From positions 1 through 13,719 of the forward strand of contig CALPLL020000027.1 in the NCBI GenBank assembly GCA_943324395.2: a stretch of DNA of 13,719 nucleotides, given 5' to 3'. This DNA is from Rhizobium sp. Q54 (GTDB lineage Bacteria; Bacteroidota; Bacteroidia; Flavobacteriales; Flavobacteriaceae). Positions 6,798-13,446 of this stretch are shown here, in pieces; position 1 is the stretch's first letter, and each line of letters opens with the position of its first letter. Under the pieces are notes generated by a model, which did not search any database, had not been told where the DNA came from, and saw only the letters and a program-made list of their open reading frames with translations. The translations under genes and the position numbers were made by a program.

Positions 6798-6824
6798 AAA
6801 TCCCGTCCCGATGGGATTTTTTCT
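6798..6824 (+). terminator. Terminator-like hairpin in the greA leader
   Basis: AAATCCC (6798-6804) pairs with GGGATTT (6813-6819) around an 8-base loop, followed by more T residues. The shape is that of an intrinsic terminator. However, it begins almost exactly at the predicted greA transcription start, so on greA mRNA it would be a 5'-end stem-loop. It may instead stop transcripts arriving from upstream. Which role applies cannot be decided from sequence. Confidence 0.5.
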
Positions 6825-6846
6825 ATTTTATATAAATGATTAAATT

Positions 6847-7323
6847 ATGAGTGAAGTATCTTATTATACCGCTGAAGGATTAAAGAAATTAAGAGAGGAA
6901 TTAGACCATTTGAAGAGTGTTATGAGGCCAAAAGCGTCTCAAGACATTGCCGATGCAAGAGATAAAGGTGATTTGTCAGAAAACGCTGAATACGATGCTG
7001 CAAAGGAAGCTCAAGGAATGTTAGAAATGAGAATTGCTAAATTAGAAGAAGTACATTCTAACGCCAGATTAATTGACGAATCACAGTTAGACGTATCAAA
7101 AGTTTTGGTTTTATCCAATGTTAAAATCAAAAATTTGACTAATTCTATGGAATTAAAATATACTTTAGTTGCTGAAAGTGAAGCCGATTTAAAAACGGGG
7201 AAAATTTCTGTGACATCTCCAATTGGAAGAGGGTTATTAGGAAAATCGGTTGGTGAAATTGCCGAAATCACTGTTCCAAACGGAGTTTTGAAATTCGAAA
7301 TTTTGGAAGTTTCTAGAGACTAA
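6847..7323 (+). CDS. greA: Transcription elongation factor GreA
   Basis: This 158-residue protein of standard GreA length binds in the RNA polymerase secondary channel and stimulates cleavage of backtracked RNA. The N-terminal coiled coil (about residues 1-75) carries the acidic tip DKGDLSENAEY at 39-49, with D42 and E45 corresponding to the Mg-coordinating residues of E. coli GreA. The C-terminal FKBP-like domain ends with SPIGRGLLGKSVGEIAEITV. The start follows a good Bacteroidota promoter and an A/T-rich leader. The HIT gene begins 18 bases downstream on the same strand, so both are probably on one transcript. Confidence 0.97.
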   Translation: MSEVSYYTAEGLKKLREELDHLKSVMRPKASQDIADARDKGDLSENAEYDAAKEAQGMLEMRIAKLEEVHSNARLIDESQLDVSKVLVLSNVKIKNLTNSMELKYTLVAESEADLKTGKISVTSPIGRGLLGKSVGEIAEITVPNGVLKFEILEVSRD

Positions 7324-7341
7324 ACAATTAATCATTTCAAA

Positions 7342-7731
7342 ATGTCAAGTATTTTTTCAAAAATCGTAAACGGAGAAATTCCATGTTACAAAGTTGCTGA
7401 AGATGATAATTTTTTAGCGTTTTTAGATGTAAATCCAAATGCGCTAGGACATACTTTATGTATCCCAAAGAAAGAAATTGACAAGCTTTTTGATCTTGAT
7501 GATGAACTTTATTTAGGGTTAATGCAATTTTCAAAAAAAGTGGCGATTGCTTTAGAAAAAACAGTTCCCTGTAAGCGAATTGGCATGACTGTTATTGGTT
7601 TAGAAGTTCCCCACGCTCATGTTCATTTAATTCCATTAAATGAAATGGACGATATTCGGTTTCAGAAAAAAATCACGTTATCCAAAGAAGAATTTGTTGC
7701 ATTGGCTATTAAAATTCAAGAAAAATTATAA
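7342..7731 (+). CDS. HIT family (HinT-like) nucleotide hydrolase
   Basis: This 129-residue histidine-triad protein has the signature HAHVHLIPL at residues 91-99; H93 is the expected catalytic nucleophile. The N-terminal SIFSKIVNGEIPCYKVAEDD matches HinT-type purine nucleoside phosphoramidases, which hydrolyse AMP-lysine-like phosphoramidates and aminoacyl-adenylates. It is predicted to be cytosolic, with no signal peptide. It follows greA by 18 bases, an arrangement I believe is common in Flavobacteriaceae. It runs convergently towards the histidine kinase, with only 17 bases between the stops. Confidence 0.95.
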   Translation: MSSIFSKIVNGEIPCYKVAEDDNFLAFLDVNPNALGHTLCIPKKEIDKLFDLDDELYLGLMQFSKKVAIALEKTVPCKRIGMTVIGLEVPHAHVHLIPLNEMDDIRFQKKITLSKEEFVALAIKIQEKL

Positions 7732-7760
7732 TCAAAATTAGATTTCAGTTATATTTTTCT
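7719..7760. terminator. Possible bidirectional terminator between HIT and histidine kinase genes
   Basis: AGAAAAATTATAA (7719-7731) pairs with TTATATTTTTCT (7749-7760) with one bulged T, leaving a 17-base loop. The A-run and T-run would give a U-rich strand in both directions. It overlaps the last codons of both convergent genes. The stem is almost entirely A/T, so its strength is doubtful. Confidence 0.3.
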
Positions 7761-8897
7761 AAAACTAATTTGAAAAGTAGTTCCTTTATTAACTTCAGAA
7801 TTCAAAACCTTTATTTTGCCGTCATGATATTCTTCAACGATTCTTTTTGTTAAAGAAAGTCCCAATCCCCAGCCTCTTTTTTTAGTTGTAAATCCAGGTT
7901 CGAAGATGTTTTTGAATTGTTTTTTTGGAATTCCTTTACCAGAATCTGTTATATTTATTTTTACAAATTCGCCTTCCAGACTAATTAAAACTGCTAATTT
8001 TCCTTTTCCTCTCATAGCATCTATAGCATTTTTTACAATGTTTTCAATTGTCCAACTAAATAGAATTGGATTCAAAGAAACCAAAATAGGAAAATCGGGA
8101 GCTTTAAAAGAAAAGACTACTTGTTTTGAAAACCTAGATTGTAAATATTGAAATGAATTTTCAGTTTCCGAGATAATATCTTTGGTTTCTAAAATTGGTT
8201 CTGAGCCAATTTTTGAAAATCGCTCGGTTATATTATGAAGTCTTTCAATGTCTTTTTCAATTTCTGCAACAGTTGAATCAGCTACATTTTCAGTTTTTAA
8301 AATTTCCAGCCAACCAATTAATGACGACAAGGGTGTTCCAATTTGATGTGCGGTTTCCTTAGCCATTCCAGCCCAAAGTTTATTTTCAGTAGCCATTTTA
8401 GTGCTTCTATAAAAATTATATACCAAAAGGGCAAAGAGTAAAATAATCAATAAGAAGGCAATTGGAAAATAGATGAGGTTGTTCAGGCGATCGGAATTTC
8501 CATAGTAAATGTATCTAAATTTTCCAGGGACATATTCAAATTTTATTGACTCGTTTTCTTTTTTTAATTTTTTTAAAATTGCTTTGGCTTCATGAGGAAT
8601 TTCCATTAATTTTTCGTCAATATTATTATGACTTATAATACTGTCTTTTTCATCGGTCAAAATAATTGGGATTGTATTATTATTTCTTATAATTTTTATG
8701 GGTAATTCAATTTCCGTATTGATATCAGAATTAATAATTGTTTTTTGAGCTTCTGCCCAATATTCCATCTTTAAACGTTCTTCATTTTTGAAAATTTGAA
8801 AAAAAGAATAGGTGTTCCAAAGTATGAAAACTATGAAAATAAAGGAGGAAAATATAATAAACCACCGAGTAAAATTTCGTTTGTTCGAAAACTGCAT
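7749..8897 (-). CDS. Membrane sensor histidine kinase (orphan)
   Basis: This 382-residue two-component sensor has TM1 at about residues 11-33, an extracytoplasmic sensor region at about 34-138, TM2 at about 139-160, then a dimerisation/phosphoacceptor helix and an HATPase_c domain. The H-box reads ETAHQIGTPLSSLIGW with H184 as phospho-acceptor; the +1 position is Gln instead of the usual Glu/Asp, while the phosphatase Thr at +4 is kept. The N-box ENIVKNAIDAM is at 285-295 (N290), G1 is DSGKGIP at 318-324, the F-box is FEPGFTTK near 332-339, and G2 is GWGLGLSL at 342-349. No response regulator is encoded nearby, so its partner is unknown. The short periplasmic domain matches no sensor family that I recognise. 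Confidence 0.93.
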   Translation of the reverse strand: MQFSNKRNFTRWFIIFSSFIFIVFILWNTYSFFQIFKNEERLKMEYWAEAQKTIINSDINTEIELPIKIIRNNNTIPIILTDEKDSIISHNNIDEKLMEIPHEAKAILKKLKKENESIKFEYVPGKFRYIYYGNSDRLNNLIYFPIAFLLIILLFALLVYNFYRSTKMATENKLWAGMAKETAHQIGTPLSSLIGWLEILKTENVADSTVAEIEKDIERLHNITERFSKIGSEPILETKDIISETENSFQYLQSRFSKQVVFSFKAPDFPILVSLNPILFSWTIENIVKNAIDAMRGKGKLAVLISLEGEFVKINITDSGKGIPKKQFKNIFEPGFTTKKRGWGLGLSLTKRIVEEYHDGKIKVLNSEVNKGTTFQISFRKI

Positions 8898-8917
8898 AAG
8901 TTACTTTTGTAAAGTAA
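8881..8917 (+). promoter_or_regulatory. Inverted repeat with plus-strand promoter match at the histidine kinase start
   Basis: TTACTTTTGTAAAGTAA (8901-8917) is a perfect 7-bp inverted repeat with a TGT spacer, 3 bases upstream of the kinase start codon. Its left half contains TACTTTTG (8902-8909), a full TAnnTTTG match on the plus strand, with TTG at 8881-8883 eighteen bases before it. This could be a promoter for the flavin-reductase-like gene with a leader of about 135 bases, or an operator for the divergent pair. Confidence 0.4.
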
Positions 8918-9027
8918 TAATAACGATAAATATAATAAAATAATATGATTAAGGGAATAGAAATCTAAATTGTAGTTAGAACATTAATATTAGAATTAAT
9001 ATTCATCCATTTTTGAAACCAATTTAT

Positions 9028-9035
9028 TATATTTG
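9028..9035 (+). promoter_or_regulatory. Putative -7 box TATATTTG before the flavin-reductase-like gene
   Basis: This is a full match to TAnnTTTG ending 15 bases before the preferred ATG at 9051. The nearest TTG (9013-9015) is only 12 bases away, too close for a standard -33 element. If used, the leader would be about ten bases long. Confidence 0.35.
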
Positions 9036-9050
9036 TTAAAATTGATTTTA

Positions 9051-9923
9051 ATGATAAGTATTGATCCAAAAAACGTTTCTTCATCTAAATTACAGGGCTA
9101 TTTGCAAAGCGCTGTAGGTCCGCGACCTATTGCTTTTGCCAGCACTATTGATAAAAATGGGGTTCCAAATTTATCTCCGTTTAGTTTTTTTAATATTTTT
9201 AGTTCGAATCCGCCAATATTAATTTTTTCTCCCGCAAGACGTGTTCGAGATAATACAATAAAACATACTTTGATTAATGCAGAATCAACTCGTGAAGTGG
9301 TAATTAATGTGGTTAATTTTGACATTGTTCAACAAACATCCTTATCAAGTTCAGAATATCCAGAGGGTGTAAACGAATTTGTAAAAGCAGGATTTACCGC
9401 AATTCCTTCTGAAATAGTAAAACCTTATCGTGTGGCACAATCACCTGTTCAATTTGAATGTAAGGTTAATGAAATAATTAGTTTAGGAACTCAAGGTGGT
9501 GCAGGAAATTTGGTTATTTGTGAAGTATTAAAAATGCATATTAGCGAATCAGTTTTAGATGAAAATGGCAATATTGATCCCGTTAAAATTGATTTAGTGT
9601 CAAGAATGGGCGGTAATTGGTATTCAAGAGCAAATCAAGGGTTATTTGAAGTTGCAAAACCCATAACAACATTAGGAATAGGAGTGGATCAAATACCAAA
9701 TTTTGTTAAGGAAAGTTCTATTTTTGACGGAAACGATTTAGGTAAATTAGGAAATATTGAAGCGTTGCCTACAACCGAAGAAATTAATATATTTGTAAAA
9801 CAGAATTTTGCTGTTAAAGGCGTTTTGAGTTCTGACGATCAATTGAAACAATTTAAAAAAGCAAAGGAATATTTAGATCAAAACGATGTAGATTCCGCAT
9901 GGAAAGTGTTATTAGCAAAATAA
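9051..9923 (+). CDS. Flavin reductase-like FMN-binding split-barrel protein
   Basis: This 290-residue protein belongs to the flavin reductase-like (DIM6/NTAB) family. It opens with SAVGPRPIAFASTID (residues 20-34) and NLSPFSFFNIFSSNPP (40-55), the FMN-binding split-barrel signature. Homologues bind FMN and often reduce free flavin with NAD(P)H, or accompany monooxygenases; the exact substrate is unknown. After the barrel (about residues 1-200) there is a C-terminal extension of roughly 90 residues, mostly helical in appearance. The ATG at 9051 is preferred over an in-frame TTG at 9033, because the family alignment starts at MISIDPKN and the TTG falls within a TAnnTTTG box. The DUF3127 gene follows 24 bases later with no promoter of its own in sight. 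Confidence 0.88.
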   Translation: MISIDPKNVSSSKLQGYLQSAVGPRPIAFASTIDKNGVPNLSPFSFFNIFSSNPPILIFSPARRVRDNTIKHTLINAESTREVVINVVNFDIVQQTSLSSSEYPEGVNEFVKAGFTAIPSEIVKPYRVAQSPVQFECKVNEIISLGTQGGAGNLVICEVLKMHISESVLDENGNIDPVKIDLVSRMGGNWYSRANQGLFEVAKPITTLGIGVDQIPNFVKESSIFDGNDLGKLGNIEALPTTEEINIFVKQNFAVKGVLSSDDQLKQFKKAKEYLDQNDVDSAWKVLLAK

Positions 9924-9947
9924 TTTATATTAAATAAAAGAAGTAAA

Positions 9948-10322
9948 ATGGAAGTATCAGGGAAAATCAAAATGCTTGGAGAGTCAAAAAATGTAGGAAG
10001 CGGAAGTTTCTTAAAAAGAGAATTAGTTGTAACCACCGACGAGCAATATCCACAACACATTTTAGTTGAATTCGTTCAAGACAAATGTGATTTATTAAAT
10101 AATTACCAAGTAGGAGATGCTGTAAAAGTATCGATCAATTTGAGAGGTCGCGAATGGGTTGATCCTCAAGGAGTAACTAAATATTTCAATGCTATTCAAG
10201 GTTGGAGAGTAGAAAAACTAGGCGCTGCTGCTCCTTCTCAAGCCGCACCAACTCCATCTGCTGAGACATTTGCACCAGCTGAAAATTTTAAAGAAGAAGA
10301 GCACGACGATTTGCCGTTCTAA
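9948..10322 (+). CDS. DUF3127 OB-fold protein with SSB-like acidic tail
   Basis: This 124-residue protein matches DUF3127, a Bacteroidota family resembling single-stranded DNA-binding proteins. The compact N-terminal domain (about residues 1-88) starts MEVSGKIKMLGESKNVGSGSF and includes the strand-rich INLRGREWVDPQGVTKYFN segment, as in OB folds. It is followed by an Ala/Pro-rich linker (about 92-112) and an acidic end, EEEHDDLPF. The last five residues almost reproduce the DDIPF tip of bacterial SSB, which binds partners such as RecO, PriA, RecQ and exonuclease I. DNA binding and partner recruitment are therefore inferred but have not been shown here. It probably shares a transcript with the flavin-reductase-like gene. 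It is not the housekeeping SSB by sequence. Confidence 0.88.
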   Translation: MEVSGKIKMLGESKNVGSGSFLKRELVVTTDEQYPQHILVEFVQDKCDLLNNYQVGDAVKVSINLRGREWVDPQGVTKYFNAIQGWRVEKLGAAAPSQAAPTPSAETFAPAENFKEEEHDDLPF

Positions 10323-10328
10323 AAATAT

Positions 10329-10350
10329 AATTGATATAATATCAATTTTT
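10329..10350. terminator. Bidirectional terminator-like hairpin
   Basis: AATTGATA (10329-10336) and TATCAATT (10340-10347) are perfect complements around TAA, flanked by an A-run on the left and a T-run on the right. It lies between the convergent DUF3127 and PAP2 genes and includes the PAP2 stop codon (10342-10344). The stem is AT-rich, so its efficiency is uncertain. Confidence 0.5.
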
Positions 10351-11073
10351 AAGTAATAAACCTATGCCGTAATTAGTTCCTATTTGAGGATAAATAAAGG
10401 CATGGGTTTTATTTTTACCTAATGTTACCGATTTAAACGGACTCCAATAAGAAACTGCAAGTCCCACCGCTGTTCCAATCCCCGCTCCAGCTAAAACATC
10501 GGAGGTATAGTGTTTATTATTTGCAATTCTTAAAAATCCTGTTGCTGTTGCAAATAAATAACCGCTACTTGCGTACCAAATATTGGCGTCTTTATATTCA
10601 TAAAATAAAACCGAAGCATTGGTAAAAGCGGTAGCTGTGTGTCCAGATGGAAAACTCAATTCATCAGATGCATCTGGGCGTAATTCTTTAAATGAGTATT
10701 TCATTGAAGTTACAATTCCCCCCATAATAGCATTAGAAATCGCAATATTTATAGTTTGGTGAAGTACATCATGTTTTGGTTTTAATCCTAAATAACGACC
10801 TCCATATATTTGAAGTAAGGCTTCATATTGAATATAGTTGTCTATTTTATTATGAAAATCTTGGCCAAGTACTTTTCTAAAATCGTTTTGTAAATTAGAA
10901 TTCATAGAAGTATTTTTCATCAATAGTCCCCCAGAAATCAACACTGCTGGAATTACAAATTGCTTATAGGTTAATTTATCTCCTTTTAACAATAATGAAA
11001 TTGAATCTTTTTGTTGTGCATTTCCTTTTAAAGTTAAAAGTAGTAAAAGTGCAATTATGATTTTAGTTTTCAT
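10342..11073 (-). CDS. PAP2-superfamily phosphatase, exported, intact motifs
   Basis: This 243-residue protein has a signal peptide (residues 1-20, ending GNAQ). All three motifs of the type 2 phosphatidic acid phosphatase/haloperoxidase fold are present: K125-x6-R132-P133, PSGH at 142-145, and R182-x5-H188-x3-D192. H145 and H188 would be the catalytic histidines. Such enzymes remove phosphate from lipids such as phosphatidic acid, undecaprenyl diphosphate or lipid A on the outer side of the inner membrane; the substrate cannot be predicted here. It follows a second PAP2 gene by 9 bases and is probably co-transcribed with it. The C-terminal segment (IYPQIGTNYGIGLLL) is strand-like. Confidence 0.92.
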   Translation of the reverse strand: MKTKIIIALLLLLTLKGNAQQKDSISLLLKGDKLTYKQFVIPAVLISGGLLMKNTSMNSNLQNDFRKVLGQDFHNKIDNYIQYEALLQIYGGRYLGLKPKHDVLHQTINIAISNAIMGGIVTSMKYSFKELRPDASDELSFPSGHTATAFTNASVLFYEYKDANIWYASSGYLFATATGFLRIANNKHYTSDVLAGAGIGTAVGLAVSYWSPFKSVTLGKNKTHAFIYPQIGTNYGIGLLLKN

Positions 11074-11082
11074 GATATTGAA

Positions 11083-12054
11083 TTAAAATGTAATGTTTGC
11101 CCCAATAAAATTATATCCATAACTTCTTGAAGCATTAACATTAAAGGTATATTTCTTTGGAGCCTCCAATTTGGAATTGGTTTTGGTTATTTTGCTATTA
11201 GCTATGTTTTTTCCAATAATATATCCCATCACCATTGCAATTGGGTAATCAGAATACCAGTGAACATTGGCTTGAACCATCTCAAACCCTAAAAGTCCAA
11301 TTAGACTGTAACCAACAGGTTTTATCCATTTTTTATCAGGGTAATTGCCTAAAATTACATTTAGAGCAGCCGTTGCAGTCATCATATGACCAGACGGCAT
11401 CGCGTCATAATTTGGAGTATTCTTTCCGTAAGCACTAAAACTAGGGAATGGGTTCCAATCACCACCAGGATTTCCATCAATAATTGCAGGTGCTGGACTT
11501 TGTCTTCCTGAAACTCTTTTTATGGTTTGACTAAAAACACCACAAACTAAAAGACTTTCAACTAATCCGGTAGAAGTATTTAGGGCACGATAATCTTTTT
11601 TTATTAAACCATATGTTGCGAATCCCATACTCATCAATAATGGTGTAGTGCCATTTCCAATTAAATAAATTGCCGATGTCAAATCGGATGGGATATTATT
11701 TAAAGGGCCAAAATTATTATATTTTGCAAAGTCTTTAAGTCCTATTTGTTCCCCAAGGATTCTAGATTGATCAAGTAAATGTTGGTCTTCAGGAATAATT
11801 GCTACTGTCATAACCGTTGCTCCTCCAAGGGCAACTAAGTTCTCTTTATATCCAAAATCATTAATTGTTCCGTAAACATTTTTTGGAATATTGGTAATCA
11901 TTTCAAAAAAGCGTGGTTTTTTATAGGTGTAAATTTCACCGTTCAAGTTGGTGAAGCTTTGAAAATTAATATTGTTAGGTACACTGTCTTTTATTTGAGA
12001 TAAAACAACAGAACTAGTAAATAAAAGGGATAGTAGAATTACTAATTTTCTCAT
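11083..12054 (-). CDS. PAP2-superfamily protein with altered catalytic motifs, exported
   Basis: This 323-residue protein has a signal peptide (about residues 1-20, ending VLSQ). The PAP2 core is recognisable from PSGH at 220-223 and H265-x3-D269 in NVHWYSDYP. However, motif 1 reads KRVSGRQSP (K179 to P187): Ser186 occupies the position of the Arg in K-x6-R-P. In motif 3, the residue six before His265 is Met259 instead of Arg. Both are phosphate-contacting arginines in characterised members, so activity may be weak, changed or absent; R184 could partly compensate. The extra N-terminal region of about 120 residues is unlike the shorter neighbour. The C-terminus (NASRSYGYNFIGANITF) looks like outer-membrane strand sequence. 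It is the first gene of the two-gene PAP2 unit. Confidence 0.88.
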   Translation of the reverse strand: MRKLVILLSLLFTSSVVLSQIKDSVPNNINFQSFTNLNGEIYTYKKPRFFEMITNIPKNVYGTINDFGYKENLVALGGATVMTVAIIPEDQHLLDQSRILGEQIGLKDFAKYNNFGPLNNIPSDLTSAIYLIGNGTTPLLMSMGFATYGLIKKDYRALNTSTGLVESLLVCGVFSQTIKRVSGRQSPAPAIIDGNPGGDWNPFPSFSAYGKNTPNYDAMPSGHMMTATAALNVILGNYPDKKWIKPVGYSLIGLLGFEMVQANVHWYSDYPIAMVMGYIIGKNIANSKITKTNSKLEAPKKYTFNVNASRSYGYNFIGANITF

Positions 12055-12081
12055 TTAGATTTTTTTTGTTAAAGATATTGC

Positions 12082-12089
12082 TAATTTTG
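12082..12089 (+). promoter_or_regulatory. Putative -7 box TAATTTTG for aat
   Basis: This is a full TAnnTTTG match 46 bases before the aat start. A TTG at 12066-12068 is only 13 bases upstream of it, shorter than usual spacing. The 81-base gap is shared with the divergent PAP2 gene, for which I see only an imperfect TATCTTTA box. Confidence 0.35.
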
Positions 12090-12135
12090 TTTATATTAAA
12101 TTAATACAAATAATTTCTACTTTTTTCTGAACTAA

Positions 12136-12777
12136 ATGCACGTAATTTCCAACGCTTTATATTTTCCTCCAGTTAACCAATCCTCTTTTGAAGGAATTCT
12201 TGCAGTTGGTGGTGATTTATCTCCTGAGAGATTATTATTGGCTTACAAAAGTGGAATTTTTCCTTGGTTTAACCCAGGGGAACCGATACTTTGGTGGGCT
12301 CCAAAATCTAGAATGGTATTGTACTTTGAAGATTTGACAATTTCTAAAAGCATGAGAAATGTATTGAATAGAAACACTTTTAAAGTGACTTTTAACCAAG
12401 ATTTCAGAGCTGTAATTTCAAATTGCAGTACTATTAAGAGAGAAGGCCAACGAGGAACTTGGATAAGCCAAGAAATGATTGAAGCTTATTGTAAACTTAA
12501 CGAAATGGGAATTGCTAAATCGGTTGAGGTTTGGCAAGAAAATCAATTAGTTGGAGGTTTATACGGTATTGATTTAGGAAACGTTTTTTGTGGAGAAAGC
12601 ATGTTTTCAAAAGTTAGTAATGCTTCAAAAGTAGCTTTTATCTCTTTGGCGCAAAATTTGAAAAACGAGAATTATAAAGTATTGGATTGTCAAGTTTACA
12701 ACGAGCATCTTGACAGTCTTGGTTGTAAAGAAATTGATCGGGAACTTTTTATGGAGATACTAAATTCGGAATCTTAA
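12136..12777 (+). CDS. aat: Leucyl/phenylalanyl-tRNA--protein transferase
   Basis: This 213-residue cytosolic enzyme of the N-degron pathway transfers Leu or Phe from aminoacyl-tRNA to proteins with N-terminal Arg or Lys, marking them for ClpAP. Family blocks are present in order: ILAVGGDLSPERLLLAYKSG (21-40), IFPWFNPGEPILWWAPKSR (41-59), GTWI (107-110), GGLYG (140-144) and FCGESMFSK (151-159). The length is at the short end of the family range, lacking a few N-terminal residues. The start is the first ATG and the conserved FPPV follows within ten residues. It is convergent with tag, with a 4-base overlap of the stop codons. Confidence 0.96.
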   Translation: MHVISNALYFPPVNQSSFEGILAVGGDLSPERLLLAYKSGIFPWFNPGEPILWWAPKSRMVLYFEDLTISKSMRNVLNRNTFKVTFNQDFRAVISNCSTIKREGQRGTWISQEMIEAYCKLNEMGIAKSVEVWQENQLVGGLYGIDLGNVFCGESMFSKVSNASKVAFISLAQNLKNENYKVLDCQVYNEHLDSLGCKEIDRELFMEILNSES

Positions 12778-13334
12778 TTTCTTTTCCAACAATCGGCAAC
12801 GTGATCATCAACCATTCCGGTTGCCTGCATGTGCGCATAAACTACCGTTGAACCAACAAATTTAAAACCTCTTTTTTTTAAGTCTTTACTTATTTTGTCA
12901 GAAAGAGACGATGTTGCAGGAACTTCTTTCAAGTTTTTTGGATTGTTTATAATAGGTTTGTTATCTGTGAATGCCCAAATGTAATTACTAAAACTCCCAA
13001 ATTCTTCTTGTATTTTTATAAATGAATTGGCATTAGTTACTGCCGCGCGAATCTTCAATTGGTTTCTAATAATTCCTGCATTTTGCATTAATTCTTGAAT
13101 TTTATCCTCTGAATATTGTGCTACTTTTAAATAATCAAAGTGGTCAAATGCCAATCTGAAATTCTCTCTCTTTTTTAAGATAGTAATCCAACTCAAACCT
13201 GCTTGAAATGTTTCTAATATTAAAAATTCAAATAACTTTTGGTCGTCATAAACAGGAATTCCCCATTCTTCATCGTGGTATTTTTCATAAATGTCTATTC
13301 CTAGGCACCACTTGCATCTATTTTTTTCCTCCAT
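12774..13334 (-). CDS. tag: DNA-3-methyladenine glycosylase I
   Basis: This 186-residue base-excision enzyme removes 3-methyladenine from alkylated DNA. It shows the Tag family pattern: RCKWCLG at 6-12, YHDEEWGIPVYDD at 19-31, and LETFQAGLSWITIL at 40-53. It also has the C-terminal AHMQATGMVDDHVADCW (167-183). The zinc-snap ligands of E. coli Tag (C4, H17, H175, C179) correspond to C7, H20, H178 and C182 with identical spacing. The length matches the family. A TATATTTG box lies on the minus strand about 22 bases before the start, directly after the tsf terminator, so it appears to have its own promoter. Regulation by an alkylation response is not evident. Confidence 0.96.
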   Translation of the reverse strand: MEEKNRCKWCLGIDIYEKYHDEEWGIPVYDDQKLFEFLILETFQAGLSWITILKKRENFRLAFDHFDYLKVAQYSEDKIQELMQNAGIIRNQLKIRAAVTNANSFIKIQEEFGSFSNYIWAFTDNKPIINNPKNLKEVPATSSLSDKISKDLKKRGFKFVGSTVVYAHMQATGMVDDHVADCWKRN

Positions 13335-13355
13335 CGTAATTGTTTTTGACTAATT

Positions 13356-13363
13356 CAAATATA
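13356..13363 (-). promoter_or_regulatory. Putative -7 box of tag
   Basis: This reads TATATTTG on the minus strand, a full TAnnTTTG match placing transcription start roughly 10-15 bases before the tag ATG. It abuts the T-tract of the tsf terminator. A TTG (minus strand, 13379-13377) is only 13 bases upstream. Confidence 0.4.
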
Positions 13364-13399
13364 AAAAATTCCATTTCAAATTACTTCGAAATGGAATTT
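13361..13399 (-). terminator. Intrinsic terminator of tsf
   Basis: AAATTCCATTTC (13366-13377) and GAAATGGAATTT (13388-13399) are perfect complements, giving a 12-bp stem with a 10-base loop. On the minus strand the stem runs into a T-run, the normal shape for a Rho-independent terminator. It lies about 50 bases past the tsf stop. On the plus strand no T-run follows, so it should act in one direction only. Confidence 0.85.
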
Positions 13400-13446
13400 A
13401 TATGGAATTAGAATTCTTAAATCTAAATTCAAAAATCTTAAATGAA

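Noticed and set aside
8984..9003. Direct repeat TTAATATT twice, 12 bases apart, as an operator
   Set aside because: This is pure A/T sequence in an AT-rich spacer and is expected by chance. There is no other support.
9033..9050. TTG start giving six extra residues on the flavin-reductase-like protein
   Set aside because: The TTG lies within a TATATTTG promoter-like box, and the family alignment begins at the ATG at 9051.
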